A stretch of DNA of 64,000 bases from Membranipora membranacea (lineage: Eukaryota; Bryozoa; Gymnolaemata; Cheilostomatida; Membraniporidae): the NCBI GenBank assembly GCA_914767715.1, contig OU612070.1:2559501-2623500 (forward strand). The letters are read 5' to 3'. Positions 44,701 through 53,454 of this stretch are shown here, in pieces. The translations under genes were made by a program, and so were the position numbers. Positions within the stretch are counted from its first letter, which is position 1, and the number at the start of each line of letters is the position of its first letter. The notes beneath the pieces were generated by a model. It made no database searches and was not told the DNA's origin. It was given only the letters and a program-made list of their open reading frames with translations.

Positions 44701-47700
44701 AATGCTAACGATTTCTATGATGAAAAAAAATTGAAAATCATCTGCCGCAGCCAGGGCTTGATACCTGGGCCTCCCGCATTACTGGCATTTGAAGGCATTG
44801 TGTGCAAGCGCGCAGCCACGTCACCGTTATATCGTTTCACATCAAAAAATGTCAATCAGTTCATGCGGAAGTTGACTTAAATACTATTCCCATATATCAA
44901 TTAGGCTTAAAACTGATGTCAAATCGTTATATGGAAACAGTGATTATGAGTTTTGTATTTAATATTGTACAAATTAACAGAATTTGGCACACGATATTTG
45001 GCATGAAACTGTATTTGATAGCAGCACAGCAAAACACAGATAAGCCAAGTGACATATCTTTCACTGTTTGTTTTGCAGTTCCTGAAAGGCCACATATTTT
45101 GAATGTCGAAGAAAATATAGAGCTCGTTGGAGACAATAAAAGAATAGAGCTGAACTTGCTCTGGACAGTAAGTTCTGCTCTTGAGGACCAGACAAAGCAT
45201 ATATTTGGTCATGGTTAGCTAGAAAGTCATATGGGAAAATCTATAATTCTGAATTGGACAGGCTGTATTATTTTCTTTTTTTTTGAGTGGTTTGAGCTGG
45301 AGTGAGGCTTGAGTTTGTAACTTTAATTTTACATTTGTAATCATTTTGATATTTCAGCCCCCCCTCAGCAATTTGAAATCTAAATGCAAAACAAGAGTAC
45401 ATGCTCTGTCTATCCTCAAGTCAAAAGAGTTGAAAAATGTGGTTTTTTTTGCAAAAAAAAGTATATCAATCACAGAAGAGATCAGATAGTGCCCCTCCCA
45501 CACTCACCCCACCTAGCCCTAACACTTTAAAGCCCATATATACAGCCCTGGGCTCTACATAATTTTGTGTAATGGAGTAGCCAGAATCAAATTAGATTGG
45601 CTTTTTGTAGTTTGTTGTTTGTTGTTTGTTGTTTGTTTAATTTATACTCTTTGTCCAAAGATGTTTACATCGAGATAAAAAGCCCCCTTGGAGAGAGAAA
45701 ATAATAAATAATAAATTGTAAAAACAGAAACAATTTAAACTTGTTAGGCTAGATAGTCTTTGTTTTTTAAGATTGCCTTGCTACATTTCACAGTTCGTGA
45801 CCGTTTTATATACACATCAGTTTGACACTTTCTTACAGATCTCTGTGGTCTTACGTTGGTTTTGTTATTTAGGCGGTTTCTGGATTATTGACGATTCTCA
45901 GCACATAGGTTGAGCATACGTCATGGAGTAAATCGCAAAGTGGTGTTAACTTAGCAGCGTTGAGTCTATCGATATAATGTTCAAGGTCATTGAAAATTAT
46001 TCGCAGTGCTAGTTTCTGGATCTTTTCCAGCTCGTTCCTGAGATAGTCTGCTAAGAAAGGAAACCAAGCTGGAGCTGAGTAGGTTATTGTTGGCAGTATT
46101 TGGGCTCTGTACATCATCGCAAGTGTTTCTGTGTTAACCCCAGATTGTTTCAGGACTAACAATCCGTGGATTTTACGGTTTTCAGCCTTTCGTACCTCGG
46201 ACACATGTTCGCTGAATGTAAGGTGGCTATCAAGTGTCACGCCTAGTAATTTTGTACTTGAGACGTTAGTGACGCTCTGGTTGGTGTTCATAACGAGTTC
46301 AGAGTTCATGTTTAGAGATTTTCTGAGGGATACATTGAGCGACTTGGTTTTTTGGACATTAAGACGCATCTTATTCCGATTAGCCCAATCACTGCACTCT
46401 CTGATTAGTTGTTGTCCGACTTCAGGAGGTACAAAGTCGACTTCTGATCGAGTGCAGCTAGTGGTCTCAGTAGTGGATTTCTTCAGCGGATAGTAGGTAG
46501 TCGTATCATCTGCGTATTTGATGGTGGCGCCTTGTGAGAATTTGAGCGAGTTTACGAATGCTGACCAGAGCGTGGGTCCACAGAGTGTGCCCTGAGGGAC
46601 TCCAGTGTTGCATATTCGGTAGGTTGACTTCACATTGTGGCATCTTAGAGTGACACAGTGTGATCGGTTACATAGATAATTTGCGACGAGAGATATTAGT
46701 GCATCAGATAATTCCAGCTCTTGTAGTTTTGTGAGTAGAAGTTGATGATTCATCAAGTCGAAAGCCTTGCTAAGATCATACAAGATCAGTTGAGCCCCAT
46801 GATTGTCAGTATCATCGAGCACAGTAGTCACATCATCCAACAAGTAAACCAGAGCATCTGTGCAGCCTACACCTTTTCTGTACGCAAACTGATTAGTGTC
46901 TAGTTTAATTTGAAGTTCATCTTGGAGTTGTCGGTTTATAAAGGACTCTATAAGTTTCCCAATGTGCCAGAGTAGTGAGATAGGGCGATAGTCCTTACAA
47001 GATGATGCGGATTTAGTCTTTGCTATTGGTGATATCTCGGCTGTTTTATAGAGTGATGGAAATCTGCAGGAGTGGAGTGTCAGATTTACGATTCTGGTTA
47101 CAGGTACACAAAGGTCTTCGTGACACGCTTTACTTATCCATGATGGATAATCTTGGCAGTGTGTGGCTTTCTCTGTGTTGATTCTTCTCAGCGCACATTT
47201 CACCTGTCCTATAGATATCTCAGCATGTTTATTATGTGAAGAGTACGGATGAGGTGGTGTTGGCGTCTGCTCTCCAGCTATAGTACCATAGTGTAGGTTG
47301 AGCTTGTCGACGAACTGCTGCGGGGTGTAGAGATTGTCATCTAGGACATAGTGAGATGGCTGATTGCTACTGCTTGCCGATGGGTTTAAACATTTAATGC
47401 TGCGCCACCAGTTTACAGTTCCTGCTTTCAGTTGGTTTACTTTGCCATCATAGTATCTCTGTTTGGCCTTGGATATGAATCGCTCCAGGGTAGCCCTTAG
47501 GTAAACATATGTGGGGTTTCCCGTGTTGAACGCTTTTTCCTTGGCTCTTCTCAGCTTTATGATACAGATTTGCATTTCTACTACTTTGGTTTAATGCCTT
47601 ATAGACTGCAGATCCTCGGTGCTACGGACACTCAAAATATGAGATCACATTAGTGAAAAGTGATAACACCACTCTTTTCTCTAAGAACACAACCTCAACT

Positions 47701-49582
47701 AATATGACCATACCAGATTTGGACCCTATCACTGAGTGCAGTATACAGATAACAGCTATCAATGAGGAGGGATACAGAACTGACAGTCAAGTCAAATCAT
47801 ACACAACAAAAGAACTAGGTGAAGTATCAAAGATGTTCAGTATAAGGAAGTTATAGATAAAGATAGATTTTATCAGACTGGTCAACGTAGCTTGACATAG
47901 AGATCTTTGTCAGACAATGCATATTCTTTTAACAGCCCCTAACCACAAAAAACTTCTCATCATGGCTTGATGAATAACACAAGTAATTGTAATTGAAATT
48001 CATAAGTTATTCCAAGTTGATTGACATTGGTAGCCAAGAGAGATGTATTCATTTTGATTAAAGAATTTGTCCACAATGGGGGCATGAGCTTGATTTTTCG
48101 TTTTTCTGCTTACTCATTTAGCTTTTTAATATAATTTTAGAATTGAATTTAACATGCCCGGAGGAACAAGTCGCCTTAATATCACCGCAGACTAATTATG
48201 CAACATTCCAGTTCAAGTTTGGTGGACAGATCCATTCTATAATGTTTCCACTGGGGCGTTACCTGTATAATATAGATAATGGAGATGAGCAATGCAACAG
48301 CACTCTGGTGGCAGAAGGTAAGTTAAACTTACTGGTTTGCTGGGAGACCCATGCATGTGCCACCTGTTTGAGCATATGGTTGTCTCCGCAGCGTAGGGCC
48401 TGAAGTATTCACCTAGAATTTATACCTAAATTGGGAAAACATTCGAGACCCATATTTTTTAAATACTTTGGCCTCAACCAAGCGCAGCTTCGGTATCTCA
48501 TCATCTTAAACTCTGAGACTTTCTTGATGGAAGGCAGGACAGCAATTACTGTGCTGCAGCAATTTCTTTTGTCACAAGGCAATCCTAAATGATGCTGGTA
48601 AGGTTAGGATCAATATAATATAACCATAATGTAAGAGTAACTTGATAGTAACAATGATAGGCTCTCATCAAAACATGTATCCACAGTACAAAGTTTACAA
48701 CTGAAGTTAAATGTATTGTATGCTTAAAGTTCTACCATTCCTTCTGAAATACATGCTGAGATAATATATTCCTTTACAGATTACAGAATTAGAAGAGTAG
48801 TCGAGTATCAGGCACATTATGACATCAGCTGCAAAGTGATGAATAACACAGCATCTTTCAGTCTGATCCAAGATATGGCAAAATCTCTTTACTCAAAGAT
48901 AGATGAGTTATGCTCCAACCGTGAGTATGCTCCTGAGAAACTGACCTCTTAGATATCATAGTCAGTACAGATGTTAATCAAGCATACTCTGTTCATTGTT
49001 TATATGCTGATGTCACTTTATTTTGACATTTTTGCAGTGTGCAGGCAACCATCTTCAACTTACCCGACTATTGTCTGCACGAACGATGACAAGCTCAGAA
49101 TAGCTTGGCCAACAGATCTTGTTTTTGGAGCCGATGTGACCAAAATCCCTCCACATATTTGGATTCAACTGGAAAAAAAAATCAATAATGCAGGACTAAT
49201 CCTTGCTATAGCAGTTATCGGGAAAGTGCCTCCGTAAGTTATTATATATTCTTGATATATTAGTCATTCAAATTAATCATAGTTTATTGTATAATCGTTT
49301 ATCAATAAGCTGAGTGTCATTAATATTGAGCTCTGTCACACAACAATATGTATACTGAGCTGTGTCACACAACAATAAGAATAACTTTATCACAAGACAA
49401 AGATATGAAATGAAATTGATAAGATTTGAAAACAGATTGCCTGAGAGATTCTCAAAATTTAATAATTTTCCAGAGTTGTTTATCCAGTAAAAGCAGCTAA
49501 TGGAGGTTACGCTACAGTGGGACTGACAAACATCTGTATGGATGGTCTTCAGTACAGTGAGGCCCAGAAAGCCTGTTTATAA
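29691..49582 (+). CDS. Gene 2: signal peptide, 3 FTP (F-type lectin-like) domains, 7 FN3-type domains, novel C-terminus
   Basis: Exons: 29691-29751, 31285-31536, 31853-32074, 33666-33863, about 34500-34693, 35198-35422, 35698-35925, 36314-36431, 36550-36752, 37501-37634, 37795-38008, 38316-38422, 38643-38811, 39338-39426, 40763-40970, 41643-41749, 42934-43111, 43305-43414, 44345-44516, 45079-45167, 47605-47818, 48141-48317, 48780-48920, 49038-49233, 49474-49582 (TAA 49580-49582). All phases fit except exon 34500-34693, which needs a one-base frame correction. No convincing transmembrane segment is seen, so it is probably secreted or matrix-bound. The FN3 middle is shared with gene 1. Two exon boundaries are weak: the donor after 37634 (GTTTAA) and the acceptor before 37795. 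Confidence 0.8.
30649..30745. repeat. Hairpin-headed dispersed repeat in intron 1 of gene 2
   Basis: AAATGTTTGGTATCGAGGC and GCCTTGATACCAAACATTT form a 19-bp stem (one mismatch). They are followed by a segment (CACAGAGGGAACATACTTGTTC) resembling gene 1 11275-11360, which has ATCAAGATGCCTTACCTTGAT and GGGGGAACAAACTTGTTC. Two copies of one small repeat family. Confidence 0.55.
31285..32074 (+). CDS. Gene 2 FTP domain 1 (exons 31285-31536, 31853-32074)
   Basis: The first exon has the fucolectin/tachylectin-4/pentraxin start: NIAVNKTATQKSEYENHPPG, LAVDG, then FSHTKEGNDQWWKVDLG and a VEMWSRKG strand. The second ends in GVTLTEFKVFGIG, the family's terminal 'L.E..V.G'. The fucose-binding R-x-D motif after the NR position is not conserved (SRKGYYG), so sugar binding is doubtful. 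Both exons are phase 1-1. Confidence 0.83.
32366..32453. repeat. Hexanucleotide tandem repeat (AAGTCC)n
   Basis: 88 bases, nearly 15 uninterrupted AAGTCC units, in the intron after FTP domain 1 of gene 2. The absence of interruptions implies a young and probably length-variable microsatellite. Confidence 0.95.
32577..33486. mobile_element. Element with long terminal inverted repeats (about 110 bp arms)
   Basis: The left arm about 32577-32702 and right arm about 33362-33486 are inverted copies. GTCATAGCTTTG pairs with CTTTGCTATGAG, AATGATGTAACCG with CGGTTACATCATT, and AAGGGTCTAGA with TCTAGACCCTTTT. No coding capacity remains. Its interior is occupied by a hAT-like MITE (32903-33361). It lies in the intron between FTP domains 1 and 2 of gene 2. 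Confidence 0.7.
32903..33361. mobile_element. hAT-like MITE, 459 bp, 8-bp target duplication
   Basis: Terminal inverted repeats CATACTTGCCAAG / CTTGGCAAGTATG continue imperfectly inward (TCTAAATTC / GAAAATTTGGAGA). An exact 8-bp duplication CACTCTAG is at 32895-32902 and 33362-33369. Eight-base duplications and CA...TG ends are typical of hAT elements. The GC-rich interior (32950-33060) can form hairpins such as GGGTGCAAAGCACCC. Confidence 0.85.
33666..34693 (+). CDS. Gene 2 FTP domain 2, frameshifted in its second exon
   Basis: Exon 33666-33863 reads YNVARYKPVTTTPSTPHLD...LVDG and ends VRLVKGDC, a shortened FTP first half. Exon about 34500-34693 starts in frame as ILVESLNLMLKNASGS, but the conserved end (HHIDVYCESLHSASLISITA, then GKISEIQVFGS) is in another frame. 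A one-base loss, or a net +2, is needed between about 34540 and 34600. No alternative acceptor rescues it. It is either a real null allele or a sequence error. Confidence 0.7.
35198..35925 (+). CDS. Gene 2 FTP domain 3 (exons 35198-35422, 35698-35925)
   Basis: AINYARNGIATQSNPYATFP, then ANDG, ITHTAQSENQWLKIDLG and MVVYNRVGDC, close to the canonical 'NR.DC' with one extra residue. The second exon ends GVQLREFEAYGLG. This is the best preserved of the three FTP domains. An extra cysteine-rich loop (CHYN...IQCDDN) precedes the last strand. Confidence 0.84.
36314..36752 (+). CDS. Gene 2 divergent FN3-like domain (exons 36314-36431, 36550-36752)
   Basis: PGTFNDVPRVSLTFSNSTDL...LYQWTNNMTGDVPPS, then YSIYQKTDTESFVK, then ATSGYEYRVTSSHGD and a final LTVPA. 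It keeps a Trp and Tyr-corner pattern but has a phase-2 intron between halves, unlike all the other FN3 domains here. It could be a separate Ig-like fold; FN3 is preferred on pattern and position. Confidence 0.6.
37501..38008 (+). CDS. Gene 2 FN3 domain (type II), exons 37501-37634 and 37795-38008
   Basis: The first exon begins PPDVEDIDTTNQTEIYDGG. The open frame continues through a GAAG/GTATGA site to YFLMTVTWT, the strand-C Trp seen at the end of every other type-II first exon. I therefore end it at 37634 before GTTTAA, which also fixes the phase. The second exon is the gene 2 copy of 424-637 and is enriched in replacement differences. Confidence 0.62.
38316..38811 (+). CDS. Gene 2 FN3 domain (type I), exons 38316-38422 and 38643-38811
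   Basis: Near-identical to gene 1 958-1460: about 7 of 107 and 6 of 169 bases differ. It has PSQPQNVSFTAVNSSC and the second-exon CGYTPGTNITCSLQAVADG with type-I cysteines. Confidence 0.85.
39338..40970 (+). CDS. Gene 2 FN3 domain (type II), exons 39338-39426 and 40763-40970
   Basis: The counterpart of gene 1 1982-8637 without the Gypsy insertion: the intron is 1336 bp and holds the empty target site near 40490. The first exon has 3 of 89 differences. The second has about 28 of 208, mostly replacements, including residues in the NYDLIV...DDQ loop and the NYTDIS strand. Confidence 0.85.
41643..43111 (+). CDS. Gene 2 FN3 domain (type I), exons 41643-41749 and 42934-43111
   Basis: The first exon is a close copy of gene 1 9007-9113. 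The second (YTCSNPAGHAVKNT...CGFSPDSMVTCKVHGTN) is a diverged version of 9817-9997. The shared block ends near 42060 in the intron between them, so this domain is a chimera of recently shared and older sequence. Confidence 0.82.
43305..44516 (+). CDS. Gene 2 FN3 domain (type I), exons 43305-43414 and 44345-44516
   Basis: APYFKPIGFELRDIGSFC...MRWNASEYENCEIKSYT, then IVCKDTKGTQSTNMSGE...CGFSPGSLVSCNITAHTPKG. It directly follows another type-I domain, breaking the strict II-I alternation seen in gene 1. Confidence 0.85.
44745..44830 (-). mobile_element. Decayed tRNA-derived SINE head
   Basis: On the - strand, a box-B-like GGTATCAAGCCCTGG and a box-A-like TGGCTGCGCGCTTGC lie about 55 bases apart, the tRNA spacing. 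No intact cloverleaf. It is in an intron of gene 2. Confidence 0.35.
45079..47818 (+). CDS. Gene 2 last FN3 domain (type II), exons 45079-45167 and 47605-47818
   Basis: VPERPHILNVEENIELVGDN...NLLWT before GTAAGT; then TADPRCYGHSKYEITLVKSD...ITECSIQITAINEEG. The 2.4-kb intron contains an antisense LINE whose end lies only about 15-30 bases before the acceptor at 47604, crowding the branch-point region. Confidence 0.83.
45605..47590 (-). mobile_element. 5'-truncated LINE (CR1/L2-like) in an intron of gene 2
   Basis: Antisense to the host gene. It contains one long open RT frame and a 3' UTR (45600-45868) ending in a short tandem tail (AAACAAC units on the - strand, about 45610-45640), as CR1/L2-type LINEs do. 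The endonuclease is missing: the element stops just upstream of RT, as expected of incomplete target-primed reverse transcription. Target duplications were not resolved. Confidence 0.82.
45869..47575 (-). CDS. Reverse transcriptase of the antisense LINE (568 codons, no internal stop)
   Basis: RT domain complete by motif: DYRPISLLWHIGKLIES, NQFAYRKGVGCTDAL, LYDLSKAFDLMNHQLL, GVPQGTLCGPTLW and catalytic IKYADDTTTY, then the LLGVTLDSHLTFSEHV block and a C-terminal thumb-like region. It lacks the N-terminal endonuclease and may use an internal Met at 47575. An intact frame of this length implies recent insertion. It would copy LINE RNA at a nicked target, but without endonuclease it is not autonomous. 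Confidence 0.85.
   Translation of the reverse strand: MQICIIKLRRAKEKAFNTGNPTYVYLRATLERFISKAKQRYYDGKVNQLKAGTVNWWRSIKCLNPSASSSNQPSHYVLDDNLYTPQQFVDKLNLHYGTIAGEQTPTPPHPYSSHNKHAEISIGQVKCALRRINTEKATHCQDYPSWISKACHEDLCVPVTRIVNLTLHSCRFPSLYKTAEISPIAKTKSASSCKDYRPISLLWHIGKLIESFINRQLQDELQIKLDTNQFAYRKGVGCTDALVYLLDDVTTVLDDTDNHGAQLILYDLSKAFDLMNHQLLLTKLQELELSDALISLVANYLCNRSHCVTLRCHNVKSTYRICNTGVPQGTLCGPTLWSAFVNSLKFSQGATIKYADDTTTYYPLKKSTTETTSCTRSEVDFVPPEVGQQLIRECSDWANRNKMRLNVQKTKSLNVSLRKSLNMNSELVMNTNQSVTNVSSTKLLGVTLDSHLTFSEHVSEVRKAENRKIHGLLVLKQSGVNTETLAMMYRAQILPTITYSAPAWFPFLADYLRNELEKIQKLALRIIFNDLEHYIDRLNAAKLTPLCDLLHDVCSTYVLRIVNNPETA
48141..49582 (+). CDS. Gene 2 C-terminal module, unrecognised (exons 48141-48317, 48780-48920, 49038-49233, 49474-49582)
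   Basis: About 207 residues in four exons with phases 1,1,1,2, ending EAQKACL and TAA. Seven or more cysteines are visible (NLTCPEEQ, DEQCNST, DISCKV, ELCSN, CRQP, TIVCTND, TNICMDG, KACL). Several NxS/T sequons suggest an extracellular location. The most hydrophobic run, AGLILAIAVIG, is too short for a membrane span. I do not recognise the fold. Gene 1 has a membrane segment and tail in its place. Confidence 0.72.
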
Positions 49583-49854
49583 TATTTCTCTACAAAGATG
49601 AAAATGACTGCGGCGGAGAATAATAACTGATTCTTTATAAAACTACTTGCAACAATATTTTCTAGGATCAAGAAAAAAAAAGCAAATTTATGTGCGATCT
49701 TCCGTTTGATGAATACTTCAATTTATTAATCACAACTTATTGTGATTAACAATGGGTGCACATCTTATTTTACCCTCACATAAAATAGCCAATGATTAAA
49801 ACATTTAGAAACATCTTCCTGATTGATTGCCTACCGGCGCAAATATTCACTGAA

Positions 49855-49860
49855 AATAAA
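49855..49860 (+). terminator. Polyadenylation signal AATAAA of gene 2
   Basis: AATAAA 273 bases after the stop codon in an AT-rich 3' UTR. No earlier canonical hexamer was noticed. Confidence 0.5.
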
Positions 49861-50960
49861 ATGGTTTGACAAAGCAGCAGCGTCTGTTTTTGGAAAAGAA
49901 AAAAGGAGTCCAGTGAGCCAAACATTTTAACAGGTGGAAATATACAATGCTCAGCTTATCTTGATCTGTTCAAACACACACAGAGGCTTAACTTAAAATG
50001 CAAATGTAAGGTAATTGTTGTGAATTACTTCTCAACAACACATTATATTTACTTGTCAGGAAATCTCTGAGATAGGCATCATGGAAATATGCAAGATAAT
50101 GATTGTCGACAATGAGGTTAAATATATCAACTCTGTGCTGTCATTGATTTCTTCAATGGGTGAGGTCAGGGTTGGAGAGCACCCGTGTCGAACACCAAGA
50201 CTCTCTACTAACAATGTGATAAACTTCAAATATAAGGGTTTTAAAATATTGCATGTCTTGTGGTAGTTATCTTGTACAGTCCACATACATTGTTAACAAG
50301 CCTGACCAAGATGTCTTAATCGGGGAAAACAGATCAGGGCAGATCAGGTCAGTATCATTACTAGTGGTAGGTGGTATCGGGGTCTAGCAGCAACAGTATA
50401 CTGTTGCAGCCAAGCATGGTAGGGTGCATTTAATTTGGTACACTGCCGCTACATACATATGTACAGGGAGCCAGGAGTGGTCTAATGTTAAAGGGTACCG
50501 TAACCTTAACCCTTGACAAGTTTTGGATCTCTGAGGTCCAACTTCATGTAATATATATCATGTAATAAGCTTGAATGTTATGATACATTATCAATTTTGA
50601 TGTCACAAAGTCTGGTGTCGTGACTGGACTTGAAAATGACAGTTTGCTTGAACTGCAGTACTTTGTATATTCTTTGTATGAATGAATTCAATATTTTACA
50701 ACAGCTCAGCAATAAATAGGTTGAATAGCTCTGTTTCAAGCGTACTCGAACCCGACCTGGCCCGGTCCTGAAAGATAGCCAAACCCCGGAAACCCAACCC
50801 AGCTCTGGTTTTATGAACCCGTTCCAGCCTTAGTGCCTGCAAATTTCTAATAACTCAAAGAAGTTGTATCACTCAGAGAGACAACCAGTTAGAACATAAG
50901 TATGATGATGATGATGGCAGTGGCGTATATTAGCACTCACGGCCCACGGATTTCCGTGAG
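49861..50960. other. Intergenic, no feature seen
   Basis: AT-rich, with short overlapping open frames on both strands at 50056-50286 that carry no recognisable motif. Confidence 0.45.
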
Positions 50961-51045
50961 TGACTGAATAGCTCAGTGTGTAGAGCGTCTGCTTTATAAT
51001 CACTGTAAATCAGATTGTTGTGGGTTCGAATCCCATTTAGGTCAG
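50961..51045 (+). tRNA. tRNA-like gene with enlarged anticodon loop
   Basis: Box A TAGCTCAGTGTGTAGAGC and box B GGGTTCGAATCCC are intact. D arm GCTC/GAGC pairs, T arm GTGGG/CCCAT pairs, and acceptor TGACTGA pairs with TAGGTCA (one mismatch). A pol III stop of eight T follows at 51046-51053. The anticodon stem GTCTG/CAGAT encloses about 19 bases instead of 7, so either a 12-base intron is present or this is a pseudogene or SINE head. Anticodon identity is therefore left open. Confidence 0.55.
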
Positions 51046-51174
51046 TTTTTTTTCAAAATTTTTCCGTAATCTTCTACTGCTATTGAGTTGTTTTCTGAAA
51101 GTACCCAACAGCTCAGTGAGCTATTGAAATACCTCTCTGCTTGCACTATTTTGCTACCGATATGCAAAAATTTC

Positions 51175-51260
51175 CGTGGTGGGAGGGCGCTTAAGCGCCC
51201 CTCCCACACCCTCCCCGCCACGCCTACGGCGTGTGGATCGAGCTGCGCCCGATCATTATG
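51175..51260. repeat. GC-rich compound hairpin repeat, copy 1
   Basis: GTGGGAGGGCGCTTAAGCGC followed by CCCTCCCAC is a near-perfect palindrome. Then come CACGCCTACGGCGTG and GATCGAGC..GCCCGATC, three hairpins in a row in otherwise AT-rich DNA. It is homologous in layout and in part in sequence to 52560-52660. Confidence 0.7.
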
Positions 51261-52559
51261 CTCATCTCTAAAAAGTCAGTGAGTGAAAATTTTTAGAATA
51301 TACGCCCCTGGATGATGGTGCATGAGTTGGTACTGTCTATAAACCTGAATTGAAAAGGGCACAGTTTGCCCTAGGCAACTCCTAGGGTGGATTAATGAGA
51401 GAGTAAGAAGAGTGAGACCTGGTGAGACTAGAAGAGAAACTCTACACTTTTCAACAATGTTACCTCTTCCTCTCCCTGCTCTATCCATCCACAAAAGCAG
51501 CTTCATCTATTGGTCAGGAGCAGTGGTGTTGGGGAGCCCCAACGGTCCCCAACGACGTTGGGGTAAGAGTTTTTGGTGTTGGAGTAGGCCCAACGCTCCA
51601 CCATCTGCGTTGGGGTGGGCTAAACTGCACTGAATGTCCATTGTGATACATTTTTCTTCTCTTTTATTTGGGAGTTGTCAAACCGTTTCAAGGGACGTTT
51701 TATTCAAGTCTCCTTTTCCGAAGATTTTAGACCAAAAATCTTTTAGTTTGAACATACTTCCTGAAAATATTACTACCCACCCACAAGATTGATCTGTTGT
51801 GTGTTCATTTGGATTTCGGCCAGTTCAGTCAAAGGGCATAGCCTGAAATTCACATATGTAAAGTTTTTTTATGGGGAGAGTGCACATTTGACTGTATTCT
51901 ATGGAAATAATCCTATATTCTTGCTAAAGCAAAATCTCAAGCTCAGTGGTTTTCTCATGAGTGTCAATGCTTTTCCTATTTTTTCAATGGAATTACAACA
52001 ATCTATTCTGAATTTCAATTCTCCAAGACTAAGAGGTAAGTTAATTCTAATATATTCCACAGTGGATATACTCCTGACCAATAGATTATGCTTGTTTGGT
52101 GGGTGGATAGAGGAAACAGTTAGAGTTTCATTCTCAGTCTCATTCTTCTTTCTCTCTCATTCACCCACCCTGTGCCCTATTCAATCAATGAACTAAACCT
52201 AGTTCATTGATTCAATTCAGGTTAACAGACTGGACCCACTCATTTACCACCACCATCATCATCATAATGTTCTAACTGGTTGTCTCTGTGAGTGATTTTA
52301 TTGGAAGTTTGCAGGCACACTATGCCTAGCAGGTGTTTGTAATGAAGGAATGAAGAAGAGTTGGTTATTCAAAGGACATATTCATTTTAAGTAGGTTATC
52401 TTAGTGGGATGGGACTGGAAATCCCAGCGGGACAAATTTTAACGACTTCAATCTACCATAGCAAAGCAGTCAAAGCAAGATTGTAAGGGGATTATCACAT
52501 GTATAAATGATTACATTATCTCACTGTGAGATGGATAGATTTGCTCCATTTTGCTCCCT

Positions 52560-52660
52560 TATGTGAAAAATTTTCCAGCGCACGAGGGCGTTCAGCCGCC
52601 CCTCCCGCACCCACCCCGGCGTCAGGCCGTTGGCCTGACAGGGTTGGGGTAAGAAATATT
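52560..52660. repeat. GC-rich compound hairpin repeat, copy 2
   Basis: GAAAAATTTTCC, then GAGGGCGTTCAGCCGCCCCTC, the C-rich CCGCACCCACCCCGGC, then GTCAGGCCGTTGGCCTGAC. Same order of parts as 51175-51260: A/T lead, hairpin, C-rich spacer, hairpin. The hairpin stems differ but remain paired. Confidence 0.65.
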
Positions 52661-53454
52661 TCCTCTCAGCACCACTGGTCAGGAGCACATCCTATGTGTA
52701 ATATATTAGAATTTACTTACCTCCTAGTCTTGGAGAATTGAAATTCAGAATAGATTGTTGTTATTCCATTGAAAAAATAGGAAAAGCATTGACACTCATG
52801 GGAAAACCACTGAGCTTGAGATTTTGCTTTAGCAAGAATATAGGATTATTACCATAGAATAGAGTCAAATGTGCACTCTGATGCTGTAGACATGTGAATT
52901 TGAAGCTATGACTTTTAACTGACCTGGCTGAAATCCAGATGAACACACAACAGATCAATCTTGTGGATGGGTGGTAATAATGTGGTGGATTTTCTTTCCA
53001 CCACAGCCGAACATTCAAAATAAAATTTCATAAATTCATGTATCATGAGTTGTCTTCCCATTTCATCATTTAAAGTAACTTTTCTAATTTTAATAATGCT
53101 ATGCTTTTAATAACTGATTTTAACTCTTAGAAAACCACCTAGAATATTTCATCAGCCATTATTATAATATTCTTTCAATAACTGATTAGAACTCTTACAA
53201 GCCATCTATGGAATTTTCCATAGAAAATTCCCACAGTTAGTGTCACATGACCTACTATGCTTTTATAACTAAACCCAGTGGAATAAGTTCCTCCGGCCAG
53301 TTAGTATTTTGCAGTTGAAGAAACAACACCTCTATTTTTTACTAGTCTACAGCAATCAATAAAGTGCCTTACAACTTAACCAACTGAAGTAAGTTTCTTG
53401 AGTTCTGCCTGCTGGAGGACCTCCCTGCCTTGACATAATGTTGCCTTGTTTGTA

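Noticed and set aside
46131-46493. 120-codon + strand frame
   Set aside because: Shadow of the antisense LINE reverse transcriptase.
424-49582. Genes 1 and 2 as one giant gene
   Set aside because: Gene 1 has its own membrane exon, tail, stop and AATAAA, and gene 2 has its own signal-peptide exon and a leader conserved with gene 3.
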